64,000 bases of DNA from Lactifluus volemus (taxonomy: Eukaryota; Basidiomycota; Agaricomycetes; Russulales; Russulaceae). The translations under genes were made by a program, and so were the position numbers. Below the pieces are notes generated by a model. That model was not told the origin of the DNA, did no database searches, and saw only the letters and a list, made by a program, of their open reading frames with translations. Shown piece by piece: positions 23,227 to 35,291 of this stretch; within the stretch, counting starts at the first letter, position 1; the number at the start of each line of letters is the position of its first letter. The DNA lies in assembly GCA_022376515.1 (NCBI GenBank), contig WTXI01000160.1, positions 20,446 to 84,445 on the forward strand, read 5' to 3'.

Positions 23227-24729
23227 TTAAGGCTGCGGCAGGATACGAGCAGCGACGTCCAGCTCGGCTGGCATAGTCTCGTCGTCTATTGCAGTAAGTG
23301 CATTTCTTGCTGCCAAGTTTACCATTCCCAGACGGGTCTCGAAAGTCGCACTGCCGATGTGAGGAACGATCACGCATCTGCACACGTTACAGAGGATTCA
23401 GCGTCTTTCTCATTTCCCGTTCCTGATAAAAGAGGAAAGCATCGAGTGAATTAGTACAGACCTTGGCTCCTTCACGAGTGGATGGTCCGCGCCAACTTGG
23501 GGCTCGCCTTCGACGACATCAAGGCCCGCCCCCCAGATCCACTCCTCGCGCAATGCCTGCGCAAGCGCGTCCGAGTCGACGAGCGTACCACGGGCGGTGT
23601 TCACGAGCACAGCGTGCTTCTTCATCTTGCGTAAGAAATCTCTGTTGATGATATGGTGCGTCTTGTCCCCACCCGGCGCGAGCACAAACAAGACGTCGCT
23701 CTCGCGCGCCAGCTCGTCCAGCTCAACGCGCCGGACTGACCGCAGCCCGTGGCGTGCAGCGAGGGACGCCTCGAGCTCAGCATCACGCGGCGAGGAGGGG
23801 TTCGAAGAGTAGATGCAGTGCGTGATGCCAAAGGATGTTAGGCGCGCTAGGGTCACTTGAGCTATGCGGCCGAAGCCTAGAAAGCCCACGGTACGGGTTG
23901 GTGTGAACGAGGCGGTACTCAGTTGGGGTCCGGTGAAGAAAAATGGGGCAAAGTTGAAGTTGGGCCACTGGGGTGTGATCAGGCTCGCGAAACGGAGTGA
24001 GTGCGTACAAATGCGATCTAGCACACCTTCCCTTCTTTGACCAGGGTGACGCCTGAGCCTGCGTTGCGACCAGCCATGAGCGCGAGCATCACAGATACAT
24101 CCGCCACTTTTGAGTAACTTTGAGTAACTTTCAATCGATGCTGCGTGAGGGAAATGGGGCTCACCTGCGTCGGTAAGAACATCCGGGGTATAACCAAGTC
24201 GAACTTTCCGTCTATATAAGGCATGGAGGTCCACATGCTCTGCGAGACAGGTGTACTGAGTGGTAAAGTAATGATGACCATCTTACCGAAGCCGACGGAA
24301 GTAGTCGATAAGACTTTGAGGCTAGGCCCCGCTGAGAAATGTCATTCATCTTGGTAACCTCAAACAAGGTAAGGCATTAACCTCTCTCGAAGAACTCCTC
24401 GTCGATCTGGGAAGGAGGATGTTTCATCCATGCAGAGTGAGGTACAAACACAAAACCCGACCTTGTCAGACAACATCACGATTGCGCCGGTGGCCCCAGC
24501 GATGTTATCTAGCAACCACCCTCGCTCGCATTTCCTGTCCTCCGGCCATGCTACGATCTGAATTCCCGTCGATGACTTCAGGCTCGATAAGAAATGCAGA
24601 CGAGATTTATACCTCGAGGTCTTCCCGCGCGCGGAGAAGCGACATCGTATCTGATCCAAGATCCCGAGATACTACGAGTTTCCGGCGTATGCTGCAACAC
24701 GTGGAAGTAGCGCAGGTCAGATCGTGCAT
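23227..24729 (-). CDS. D-2-hydroxyacid dehydrogenase, glyoxylate/hydroxypyruvate reductase-like
   Basis: NAD(P)-dependent reductase of the D-isomer-specific 2-hydroxyacid dehydrogenase family, probably reducing glyoxylate or hydroxypyruvate. Eight exons: 24613-24729, 24462-24557, 24382-24406, 24287-24331, 24165-24239, 24027-24106, 23462-23967 and 23227-23377 (364 residues). Seen in order: IVAWPEDRKCERGWLL, IVMLSDK, GPSLKVLSTTSVGFEHVD, LGYTPDVLTDAVADVSVMLA, the nucleotide-binding GFLGFGRIAQ, the substrate Arg in NTARGTLVD, Glu in LDVVEGEP and the catalytic His in PHIGSAT. All catalytic residues are intact. The start is the only ATG that joins in frame to KLVVSRDLG without a stop. A 10-bp tandem duplication (TGAGTAACTT) sits in the intron at 24107-24164. 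Confidence 0.92.
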
Positions 24730-25257
24730 GGCAGAGGCGGGAGAGATGGTTGACCCATGCTTATCCATGTCACAGAATCTAGATATCGGTGCAAATCTCA
24801 GGCGACTGCTGGAGGACGGTCTTTTTGAGTACGCAGTACGAACGTTTTTTCGAATATCGAGGTGTCTGCAGAATTCTCTTGTGAACCGAGCCGTGGGGTA
24901 GAATAATAAACGGGAGCTCAGGCTGCCAGTGGACCAATCTTTGAGGGCCAGGGCAAGGGCCGTGAGCCGGCCCGCCCCCCGGACAGTTTAGACATATTTC
25001 GACTTGGCTTTGAAAATGATGATGGGACAAGCGGACGTGGCGGCTGTTTACTTGCACACCATTTGCCCTCGCACTCACGGCGTCAGGCTGCTTTCCATAT
25101 ACTAAGCCTTGGACTCTTGGACTCCCCGAGGGATCCCCGATTTCCAGACCCGATTACTAGTAAGTTAGTACAAGTCACGACTTTTGGCTTTGCTGGTTCC
25201 AAGAAGACATGATACATGACAAGTTGATTCAGCAGAAAACTGGTTTATCGTAAGACG
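24730..25257. other. Intergenic, promoter side of the dehydrogenase gene
   Basis: Between the start of the dehydrogenase gene and the stop of the permease gene, both on the minus strand. No gene is supported. Confidence 0.35.
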
Positions 25258-27643
25258 TTACAAGACATATCGGAATTCTCTATTCTGTCTATCAGTCAAA
25301 TCCAAAAACTCCTGTATTTATTCATGAAACCAAGTAAGTTCGTGATAGTGCTTCCCAGTAAACATTGGACAAGTACCTTGGAAACCTTGACTTCTTCGCG
25401 GGTTCCGTCATCGTTGATTCTCACGACATAAACTTCTTTATAAGTGGTATCAAGTGGCTCCGCGTCGCGACGTTTGTTCTCAAATGCCAGCAATACTCGG
25501 ATAGCAAATAGCAAAACCATACACAACACATTGCAGATGGCGATTATAATCCACGGAATACGGTTGCTAAATGTCGCGTCAGTGGTGGTGAGGTACTGTC
25601 TGCGCTAGCTCACTCACCGAGGCTTGTATTTAGCTTGCCACATGAAAGGCCCAGCGGCATTACCAATGCAATACGCAGATAGCATGATGGCGTTCGTCGT
25701 AACTCTCTTCGTATGCCCGGCCGTCGTTTGCGATACCCAGACTAGGGATAAGACAAAGCCAGTGGTCCCAACACCTGATCCAGTTATTCCTGAGACATGT
25801 GTTATGTACATTCTCAGGATGTCATGCGTACCTGCAAGCCCGAAAGAGAACAACAATCCGACTTTGTCGTGCCAAGGTAAGACATTAACGAGGATTGCTG
25901 CGAGAACGTTCGGAACCAAATAAGCAATGGCCACCCATGCCCTGCCGTTTTGGAACCGTGAAGCGATTTTAACGCCAGTGAAGATCGTCACAATTTCTAC
26001 CACACCGCCAACGCAGCCAAGGAGCGTGGTCTGAAATGGGGTGAAACCAAAAGACGACACGATGATCTGAATTTGGTTGGTGAGCGAATTCGGGATGTTA
26101 TCGAAAATTGCAAATAATGCGAAGAGCCATGTCTTTGGATCCGTCAAGGCCTCGATCATCCTGTTCGCAAATTCACAACAACCGTACAAAGCGAGACACG
26201 AATGGTACTGACTGCTCCTTTTTGAAGTATTTGTTCTCGATTCCCGTTTGGTTGTCCTTGAGACTCACAGTCAGCTCGGAAAAATTGAGTTGTCATGGCC
26301 GACACACTTTGATACGTTGGACCGCCTTTATTCTCTCGTCCTCATTTAGAAACCAAGCGTTTGTTGGAGAGTCAGGGAAAAAGAAACTGCCTCGTGGTGA
26401 ACCGGATGGAATACCGTAGGCTCGGGATGCTCACAAGAACAGCAATGCCGTGATGAATGTACTTACTCCAGTGATGATCATAAGCCTGAAAGGCGGTGAG
26501 CATGAGTTACATGAGACATTTGACATAACCGTACCATTGCCATGGCTCCAGTCGTTTGGAATGGGTGTGCAAAGCGCCAAAGCTGATGAAGCCCAATACA
26601 ATTTGCGCTGTGACTTGAATGAGTGTCTGCCAAAGGGAACACATGTAGCTTCCGAACCAGTTCCATTCATTAAAACTGTTTGGTGGTGAGACAGAACGTA
26701 GGACGAGGCTAATATGCAACTTACACCAATAACCAACACGAACAGTGTGCTCTTTCCGTGTGTAAAACATCAAACTGACAATCATGAAGCCCGCCGTGAT
26801 GGAACCTTCACACATGCCGAGGATGAGACGGACAACGAAGAGACCGGCGAAGTTCTTGCAAGCGGCATGACTACACAAAGCAACAGCCCAGATAAGGATG
26901 TTCAGACTAGAGGTGTTTTACTTCAGAGAAGTCGGGAGCGCCTTGAAAGGGTGCAGCCTACCTCATCCACTTCCCGACAGGAAACCTCTGCAGGGCCAAG
27001 TTCTGCGGAAACTCGAAGACGAGATAGCTGAGATAGAAGATCGTTCCCAACCTGAGTGGTGGTGAGTGGTGGGCGTACAGAGTATTTCAAAAGGCAAGAC
27101 ACAACCAATTATATCTGCAAGCAGTCTCGACTGGCGGATACGTCATATAATAATATGAGGACGTACTGGTTCGTCGTAAGATGGGTGGCTTTCCTGGTAT
27201 ACGTTCAACAAAGGCAACTTCTCGGATAATTTCCATGCTCACTGGATTCCGAGAATCGCAGAGCTCCCCAGAGTTATCTTGTCCATAAACTGGATTCTAG
27301 AACACCGTCAAAACGTTGTCAGGAAATTAGGTTTAAACAATGAACGTACAAATACAAAACTAGGGCAAGTCTATTGATGAGTCAAATCAGTGGCATCAGC
27401 CTTGACACTTACTGCACATGAGAGGCATGATATGTCTGTCTATCTTCCGCCTTCGTTCAGGTTTGAGGTCATGAGTCTAAGGTGACACTTCCCAAGTCTG
27501 ATCTCCTACCTGATTCTCAAAGACTCATACGGATCCAGTTCTGAGGTGACACCCGCGACTAGTTGTGCACCGGTATCAACCTGGCGAGAGTCGAAAGAAA
27601 CGTGACCATCCTTGTCGTAACCTTTGTCGCTGAGTGAACCCAT
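25258..27643 (-). CDS. MFS permease, Dal5/anion:cation symporter (allantoate permease) family
   Basis: Twelve-helix major facilitator of the Dal5-like family, which imports allantoate, ureidosuccinate, small peptides, nicotinate or similar anions; the substrate here is unknown. Sixteen exons: 27510-27643, 27413-27450, 27350-27359, 27243-27296, 27167-27193, 27105-27113, 26962-27051, 26725-26906, 26658-26675, 26535-26607, 26435-26485, 26308-26386, 26213-26256, 25618-26160, 25377-25566 and 25258-25311; 1596 nt, 531 residues. Landmarks: RRKIDRHIMPLMCILYLIQF, HLTTNQYNWLGTIFYLSYL, FEFPQNLALQRFPVGKWM, LGMCEGSITAGF, FFPDSPTNAWFL and IEALTDPKTW. Exons of 10, 9 and 18 nt are needed to rebuild CILYL, QYNW and FLMNGT. 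It is divergent from the glutamine synthetase-like gene. Confidence 0.93.
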
Positions 27644-28892
27644 CTCTGCAGGGTAGAATAAGAAGAGAAGGAGTGGGGGTGGGGTCCACAGGTTGCGACG
27701 ATGGAGGCCATGGATTTAAGTTCCTGGATGCCACACACATCCCAGCTTCGAATCCTAAACTGTCAAGACGCCCGGTGATGCGGACGACTAAAGAAGACGT
27801 TTGATACATGATAAACATCGGGTAAGGCATCCGCGCCAATCAACGGAATGAGCAATATGGTTCTAGCGAGATTAGGAAGGAAGTAGGCGAATTTAGCGTA
27901 GAATCCGATGAACATGGTCGATAAAACTGGTGTGTTTGATCACACACGATTTGGGATAACAAGAGTACTGGTATATGGTGACTTGTGATACGTCCAGATC
28001 GGGTCGTCTGACGCAGCACCTTTGGTGAGTGAAATGCTAACCGTATAGGTTGTTTCAAGGATATACAGGACGTGAAAGGATAAGTTCTGGATATACGTAC
28101 TCGGACACAGTTCGGCAAATATCTTCAGCAAATATCTTCTGGAGTTGGACCCGATCAAAAGTTTTTTTAATATATTTATTAGACCAAGCTGTCTGATGAG
28201 GATTCCTTATAGACTGCACGGCGGAAGTGTACACGCAAACCGATTTGGATGCCTGAAGACCGAATGGACCTCATACAGCAAGTGAGAGAATGGCAACGAC
28301 CGACGCCCCGCCTCCCGCGGGAATGGAGGAGACTCATTGCGTTTCAAAGTGACCGCGGCGTCATTACCATATATGTCCATTAGATTATCTGCGACGGGTG
28401 GGCTATACCCAAAATGTAAAGAGCAACGTGGGTCTGGCTACGGGACCTGGCAGGTTTCAAGTCTGTCGCAACCGGCTCATCACTCCAGAAGCGAACTTTT
28501 CGGAGACAAAGCCTGTCCACACACCGCGGAGTATTAATGTATTTTTTCAATCTACGTTGTGCATAGCCCCGATTCGGATGCGCATAGGGGCTGGATGATC
28601 AAGGCAATTGATTTATTGACCCGCCAGATCTCTCGGCATGATGGGTGTTCTAGGCCTGGTTGCATTCATTTGTATGTAAGGAAATAAGGAAGGGGGTCTA
28701 ATGGGGATAACACAAGAAGAAAGAGTCGGAGGAGCGGAGGAGTATTGCCATTGGCCCGGTTCTGTGATAGCGAAAATGTTTGGCATGTCACGTGAAGTCC
28801 AGCTCTTAAATTGACTTCACGTAAACCGGTTCTATGCGACACTTGAGTTTGGCTATAACGCCCCTACCTACAGTATTAGCTTTTTCGACTTT
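27644..28892. promoter_or_regulatory. Divergent intergenic region, permease / glutamine synthetase-like, with GATA sites
   Basis: 1249 bases between the divergent start codons. GATAA cores on the + strand lie at 27810-27814, 27920-27924, 27955-27959, 28079-28084 (GATAAG, the strongest match) and 28706-28710. Fungal nitrogen GATA factors bind HGATAR, so nitrogen control is plausible but untested. No coding gene is supported. Confidence 0.4.
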
Positions 28893-30566
28893 ATGGCCCG
28901 TACATCGACATCGGAAGTTGCCTTTGGCGTACAATATCTGCCGGCCTCGGTCGAGCTCCCAACCCTTGGACAAGGCAACGTCATTCTTGAGTTGGAGAAG
29001 AATGGGATACGCTACGTCCGTTTTCAATGGGTCGACTACACAAACATTACTCGCTACCGTATCATACCCCTTTCTGCCTTTAGAAAGCTTCTTTCAGCCC
29101 CGCGCCCCGGGATAGGGATTACCAAGGCTGTCCTTGGGCTCATCGGACCATCAATAGCTCCGGGATTTTCAGCTACTGGTGAATACCTGTACACTCCTGA
29201 CTTGAGTTCCACTCGCCTATGTGGCTATGCTCCCGGGCATGCGAGTTTGATGGGCTGGTTCGAGGAAAAGGTGCCCACTCAGGAAAATGACTCGGAAGAT
29301 GTTTTCTCAACTCCTTGTCCTCGAAGGCTTCTCAAAGGCATCGTAAAGTACGTAGACTCGGAAACTGTCGGATGGATTTTGACAATAAGTGACTTTAGCA
29401 AGGGTAAAGCATTGGGTGTCCAGTTTCTTGTTGGAGTTGAGACAGAATTCATTCTCCTCAAATCGACGCATCCCATCGAGGCCGTGAGCGACGGTCCTTG
29501 GTCAGCATCTCGTACATTACTATCGGGTTCTGATGCTGCAAAATGCCTTGAGGATATTGCCGATGCTCTCCAAACTGGTGATATTGAACTCCTGATGTAT
29601 CACGCCGAGGCAGCTCCTGGACAGGTTGTGATACTATTATCGCTGGTTAGTGCGCGGCTAACATAAATTTTCAACTGGCAGTACGAGGTTGTGACGGGTC
29701 CGCTGCCACCCTTAGAAGCCGCTGATGCTGTTGTATTTACTCGCGAGACAATTATCCACATTGCGGCGAAGCACGGGCTACATGCCACATTTTCTCCCCG
29801 AGTCAATACAGACAACTGTAAATGTTTCGCTTTTCACACCAGACCAAATCGTTTGATATATCAATCACAGGTGGGACCGCAGCACATGCACATATATCCA
29901 TACACCCTACATCTCAATGGCTTGAAAATCGACCCCCACAAAATCCAAATACCAATCGGAGTACAACTATGACACCTCTAGAACGATCGTTCTTGCAGTC
30001 TCTTCTTGAAAATCTACCTTCTAGTACTGCATTCACCCTGCCAACAGCAGAGTCATATGGTCGAGTCCAAGACGGCATCTGGTCATGCGGCACGTATGCT
30101 TGCTGGGGAGAAGACAACCGGGAAGTAGCAGTGCGTCTCACGGGTCCACCTGGTTCCCATCATTTCGAAGTGCGCACCATCGATGCGACTGCAAATCCTC
30201 ATGTCGCTTTGGCAACCATACTCGGACTGGGTCTCCTCGGAATAGAGAATGGTTTGGAACTGAAGATAGGGGGAATAGAAGGTATTGCGGCGCATTTGAG
30301 TGTCGAAGAGCGTGCAAAGAAAGGTATTATAGGGCGCATCCCGTGTACGCTTAGCGAAGCCAGGGATGCTGCACGTCGGGACACGACTATCACCAATGTT
30401 CTTGGGAGCGACTTTGTGCAGAAATACCTGGGCGTAAATGAGGTATGAGATTGACTCCTGAACAGAGAACGAGGCTGATGACTGTCAGACCATGGAGAAA
30501 TATTTGAGGAGCAAGCAAGGCAGCCTCGCTGGCGAAGACAAAATACAGAGTATTCTAAATTATTGA
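28893..30566 (+). CDS. Glutamine synthetase-like enzyme (FluG/GSI-related)
   Basis: Member of the type I-like glutamine synthetase family found in fungi beside the normal type II enzyme; relatives ligate ammonia or amines to glutamate. Exons are 28893-29347, 29399-29624, 29682-29817, 29871-30442 and 30489-30566 (488 residues). Landmarks: GIRYVRFQWVDYTNITRYR (N-terminal domain), LVGVETEFILL and YHAEAAPGQYEVVTGPLPPL (metal ligands Glu), AKHGLHATFSPRV, GTAAHAHISIHP, and near the end VRLTGPPGSHHFEVRTIDATANPH, the Arg/Glu-rich nucleotide and glutamate site. Length and motifs look intact. The exact substrate cannot be told from sequence. It is adjacent and divergent to a Dal5-type permease, so a joint role in using a nitrogenous compound is an inference. 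Confidence 0.9.
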
Positions 30567-31027
30567 GTGATAGTTGTTTATCTCAGATTTAGTCTGGTCT
30601 GTTGCAATCCCTGTGGCGTAGATGATGAAGCCACCCACGAATAAGTTTTGAACAAGATTGCGTATTCGTTAGATCTGTATATAAGCAGCCTATGGAGTCC
30701 CTAGAGACATTTACGACTAGAAATCCGGAAGTGTACATGAGGAAGCTTACGTTCATGTCGCCGCAGGAGCCGCGAGCCATATTACGCGCTGTAGCCGGGC
30801 CGGTAACCCGATCTGGGGATTTCTGTGGGATTCAAATAATCACAAGATGATAGCGGTAGGGCAATTTCCTTGAGAGATTTAGTATATAAATAAAGTGTGC
30901 AGGCCTTTTCTGTGCTGAAGTGCATACGTCGTAACTTAAAACTCTGCATAGGAGTGCCCAAAGGAGTGCCACGACGTGGCGGCTGGCTCATGCGCTCCGC
31001 AGGAACCCAGCTTTGTATGTGACGACC
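30567..31027. other. Intergenic; possible small minus-strand gene not resolved
   Basis: Between the glutamine synthetase-like and snurportin genes. A 69-codon minus-strand frame starts at 30991, 36 bases from the snurportin ATG. A second frame lower down reads like a short hydrophobic segment (LVQNLFVGGFIIYATGIAT). I could not join them with credible splice sites. Confidence 0.3.
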
Positions 31028-32602
31028 ATGTTTGCAAACAGAAGGGCATCATTTAAACAGCCTCCCCCGCACGTTTTAAGCACATCTTTATCCCAAGAGT
31101 CTAGGCGTCACAAGGTCTGTTGGAGAAACCAGACGTATACTAGTCCGCTGGGCTCACACAACCGAACTGTTTACAGGCATTGGAGGAGCAGAAGCGTGTG
31201 CGACAGATACTTATCGCATCGGGATATGCTATTCAATGAATATCATATATCTAGAGACGGGCAAGGCTTGTGGAGAGCGAACGTCACATCGATCTATTTG
31301 CCGACCTGAATCTTGGACATTCCGATGACGAAGATGGCAAAGACGATGACCCGCCTGATGTTGTCTTGGAGGGCGTCGCCCAATTGGCACCTCTACTACC
31401 GCGATCAGAACCCGATCAAGTTCCCGTCTCCAGTCTGGATTATCATGCAGAATCGAGCGCGACGGGGGAACCTGAGGTCATGATGACTACCCCTTCAAAA
31501 CGGAAAGGAAGACGAATGAAAGCAACGAAAAATTCGAAAAAGAAGGCAAGCCCTTGGGCTAATAAGTGCATGTATGCGGAGCTGTTGGAGATGCAGGAAA
31601 CTGACCTGTGGGCGGGTGGGGAAGACGGGTTGCCCGGTGATCTCGAGACTGGTTGGGTGGCTCTAGCCCCCGTTCCTGTCGGTAAGAGATGTCTGGCAAT
31701 CTCCCTCCAGGGCGGGGGAACGATCGGAGCTGGTGCGTCGTCTGGCAGACCGTCTTGTGACAACTGAACAAAAAATTTCCTGTTAGTTCCCAATACTACG
31801 ATCCGCTCCCGGGTCTTGGGCAAACCCTTAATCCCTCGCTTCCCATCTCCTTTACCGTCGGACACCGTGCTGGATTGTATTTTGGATCAAAATTGGAGGG
31901 AGAATGGCATCCTTCACGTCCTCGATGTCATCAAATGGAAAGGGCGGGATATTGCGGATTGCGAATCATCTTTCCGGTCAGCACCTCTTTCCGGGTTATA
32001 GACTACACACTCTGACGAGTTCAGTAGTTTCTGGTGGCGAGATACACGTTTGTCCGAGTTACCACCCTCGTGTCCCCCGACAGTATCCGCTCCCCCGATC
32101 GCGCTCCACGCTTCGACAGAAGAGCGTAAAATTCCAATCGGATATCGCTTCCCGTACCCCACCACGTTTTTTGGCATCCCATGCTATACCAATACGACTT
32201 TCCCCAACTTTCTCAGTACCATCATCCCTCGGGCTCGCTCATCTCATCACGCTCAAGTATCCATCCCGCCTGGACCAAATGACACGGATATGATGGATAT
32301 CGAGTCATCTCAGCTCACGAGCCCTGTGCATCGCGCGGCGATCAAACCAGATGGGTTACTCTTATATGTTGCTCAAGCAATTTACGAGCCAGGTACAAGT
32401 CCTTTGAGTAGTTGGGTCCCGCTTGTTGCCCCTGCCATTGATGAAGTAGAGAGTTCCAAGCAGCCATCCCCGTTGGATGTCTTCGAAAGGTGACTTCCCA
32501 ATATCCTCGTAGTAACTGTCACTCATTATCTTCAGGCTCGTGAAAAAAAGGGTCACGAGAGGCGCTCACTCTTCAGCCGAGGAAGTGGACATGCTCCACT
32601 GA
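31028..32602 (+). CDS. SNUPN: Snurportin-1 (m3G-cap snRNP import adaptor)
   Basis: Adaptor that binds the trimethylguanosine cap of spliceosomal snRNPs and importin beta for nuclear import. Six exons: 31028-31114, 31177-31197, 31255-31732, 31787-31976, 32028-32489 and 32536-32602 (434 residues). The N-terminus is an importin-beta-binding-like region (ASFKQPPPHVLSTSLSQESR then RRHKALEEQKRRRARL), which needs a 21-nt second exon. The cap-binding part shows KASPWANKCMYAELLEM, DLETGWVALAPVPVGKRCL, the spliced VPNTTIRSRVLGKPLIPRF, DQNWRENGILHVLDVIKWKG, then FWWRDTRLSELPP. The C-terminal half is longer and more divergent than in animals. Confidence 0.88.
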
Positions 32603-33369
32603 CCTGGCATCACTGTTCGGTGCCTGTACTACCATATCAAAATGTATGAAAATTTCTCGATACGAGCTAGCGTCCCTCTCCCCCTCGAGTTGCTGTTGTC
32701 CATGACCATCGTGGCATCTGTATCTTCACGTCATGCTTATGGAAACTCGCATTCACAACGGGTCATACGGCTACGCTCAGCGTCATGTGCCAATGGATCC
32801 GGCGTGCTGATATCTCGACATCGACCCAGAAATTTTCAAGAGGAATACATATGGGCCGGTAGAACCGGAATGAAATAAGAACGGAGCGTTATTCTCATCA
32901 CATCGAAACCATTATCGGCCAACCAGTGTTGAGTCCACGATTTGGGGTAAACACATCTCCACGACGAACGCTGAGGTTAGCGCCAGTACAGTAGTACATC
33001 AGCCGATCGAACTCGTGGTGTTGATTGGACTCACTTTGCTTGCTGCATGCTTTGCGTCTCTAGGTTTCCTTAAAGATCCTACTATTCATTTCAAGGCCCG
33101 TTCTCATCGTTTCCCAAAATCGTCCCGTCCGAGCAGCTGGGCCCGTCAGGTCACATTACTATCTTCAGAGGGCGCAAGTTAGGTGCCGCGAATCCAAGGG
33201 ATGGTGGAGTAAGTTTTGTACACACAAACGACTAGTCCATCCCAAAGTAGACGACGAATAAGAAAACTAAATAACCTAAGGGACAGGTGGACCCAACGAA
33301 TTCCCCCTCTAACATGAAAAGCGTTCCTGGGAAAGCAAGTCGATTGGTCGATTAGGCACAAAATGCGTG
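32603..33369. other. Orphan open frame with one membrane helix, otherwise unassigned
   Basis: On the + strand an open frame ending with TAG at 33180-33182 contains TIWGKHISTTNAEVSAST, then a hydrophobic helix (LVVLIGLTLLAACFASLGF) and a basic tail. It starts after a stop near 32872 and has no ATG of its own, so it would be a last exon. I could not identify upstream exons. Confidence 0.3.
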
Positions 33370-35291
33370 CACGCACCCTCAACACCCTCCCCGTAAGCTG
33401 GACCGTCGGTATTATGAGAACAAACAGTGCAGCAACGACGCTAGAACATCAACGATGTGAGAATACTAGTACTAGATGAAATGAGTTGACGAGTCAAGCA
33501 GACGACATACGCAGCCTCGTAACCAAGAGTCTGTAGTGCTCCATGCTTTATCGCCCATGGAACTTGGAAGTATGCAACGCCGAAAGTACGTGCGAGATTC
33601 AACAATGCGCTGACCTCGCCCTGGTGTTTCTTGAAGCAGTCGTTGGCGTGCGCATCTAAGAAGAATAGGCACTTAGTGTTTCCTCCGAAACGGTCATGGA
33701 AAGAGACACACAGACTGCTATGGTGCCCGCCATGATCGCGACTATGGCTATTCCCCACCCCATCACGAGTGGGCCAACAGAAAGGTGGTTTTGGAGCGCT
33801 GCACCAAGCACTGGCACAACGAAACCGCAGATGTACAACGGGATTGCTATGTAGCACGTCCTGTAAATCCGCCCGCCGATAGACCATCGTCAACCTGTTG
33901 AGCCCCTTCCAAATGGATCACATAAACACTACTTGCCATAGTTGACTCTCAGCCTCAAAAAAATGCCATGATTACGTCTTGTGGTGGCGCCCATGATGGC
34001 ATCATTCACGAAGTGGCCGATCAGTTCGCCAATGACGACTGCGATCTACATGAATGACTCTCATGAGCAAACTGCTATCAGTATGATGGAAGCACGACCA
34101 TTGGTGTCTGCATATGCGCTAGCAATGGCAAATTGGGGAAACCCGTACCCCAAAAGGAGGCGGAGAACCGAGAAAAACGGCATTGGTGACCTATCGAAGA
34201 GTTTGAGGAATGATTTCACAAATGTTGAGCACGATAGGGAATTGGGATTAAAGTGTACGTACGTTGATGCCAATCGAAAAACCAAACAGAGCGGCCTGTG
34301 CACGGCGCAACTTCCTCAGATAACTGCGAGGGTTACCCCAGTGTCAAACATAGCCAATTACCTCAAAAACCAGTATGCTCAGAAGGTGTGGGCGCCAAAA
34401 GAGTCTGAATGGGGTAGATACGGCTTCACGCCAGGTTGTCCTGTAATTCGCCATCTTCATCCGTTATGCCCACAAGCGTCTTAACACGATAACGTAGGCG
34501 ACTTGTGTTTTGTGTAGAAATCGCACGCCATGACCGTACATCCTACCCGGGATAAGAAGAGAGCCCGTAGTAGAGATGATGAACTCTCACGTCTCACGTC
34601 CCCAAAAGACCATAAGAAAGAGAAAAAAAATGCGCTATAGATGGACCCGATTCCGTACGTCCATCTCTAACTGACAGTACAGTAATTCTTAGGCAAAGCA
34701 CATCCTCAAAGCGAGGAAACCAACCTTGTGCGTGCAACGAGGAAACCAATCGTCCAGATATTCAGCTAGACACGACTCTGTTAATTTTTGAGTGATTGAG
34801 AATGGAAGAGGTTATCCACCTTTCGCGCTTGACGATGAAAAGGATACATGTCCGTGACAACATAGCGACCCTGTTTGCTTATAAAACGTGCTGTTCTACC
34901 GAATTGAAGGAAGTAATTTGTACGTTGCCTGTGGACACGTCCTGTGAGGGTAGAGATACGGTCATCACGGAGAGAAACGGTCAATAATTTCCCGTTCAGC
35001 GGACAAAAGGGTGACGGACGTTTTGTGGGCTGTGGTCACAAGACAGTCTTCCCGTCTGGCGAAAGCTTCGAGCGTGACGCGATCTTGTCGCCAAACTCAA
35101 TGCGCGCCTCGCTGTGCCGAATTAATTGATAATAAAAGGCATCGACAGACGGGGAAAATGGACCCTCGGCACCCGGGATCGAGAACAAGTCATCCGATAC
35201 ATTTTTCATGGTACGTATACAGGTCAATGTCCAGTGAATTCCCCTCGGTTTCCACATCCCCTTGCTCAGACTGTACTGGTAGCAACGACAT
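33370..35291 (-). pseudogene. Decayed copy of the MFS drug-type transporter at 36.3-39.0 kb
   Basis: Paralogue of the intact transporter next to it, with conserved flanks on both sides. It starts at 35291 with MSLLPVQSEQGD, matching the intact N-terminus up to ENCIGR, but the CGA for Arg there is TGA (35190-35192). A second stop at 35036-35038 replaces the Trp of the ILWPQP motif, and about 20 bases after it are gone. The exons for the first membrane helices are deleted, jumping straight to the ACGTGTCCACAGG exon. Further on, NLARTFGVAYFQVPW lacks three residues against NLARVLCGFSVAYFQVPW, and the normal stop is lost. It cannot make a working transporter. Confidence 0.85.

Noticed and set aside
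29348..29398. Unspliced reading of the glutamine synthetase-like gene
   Set aside because: This 51-nt segment keeps the frame open but breaks a conserved block, and it has proper GT and AG ends, so it is an intron.
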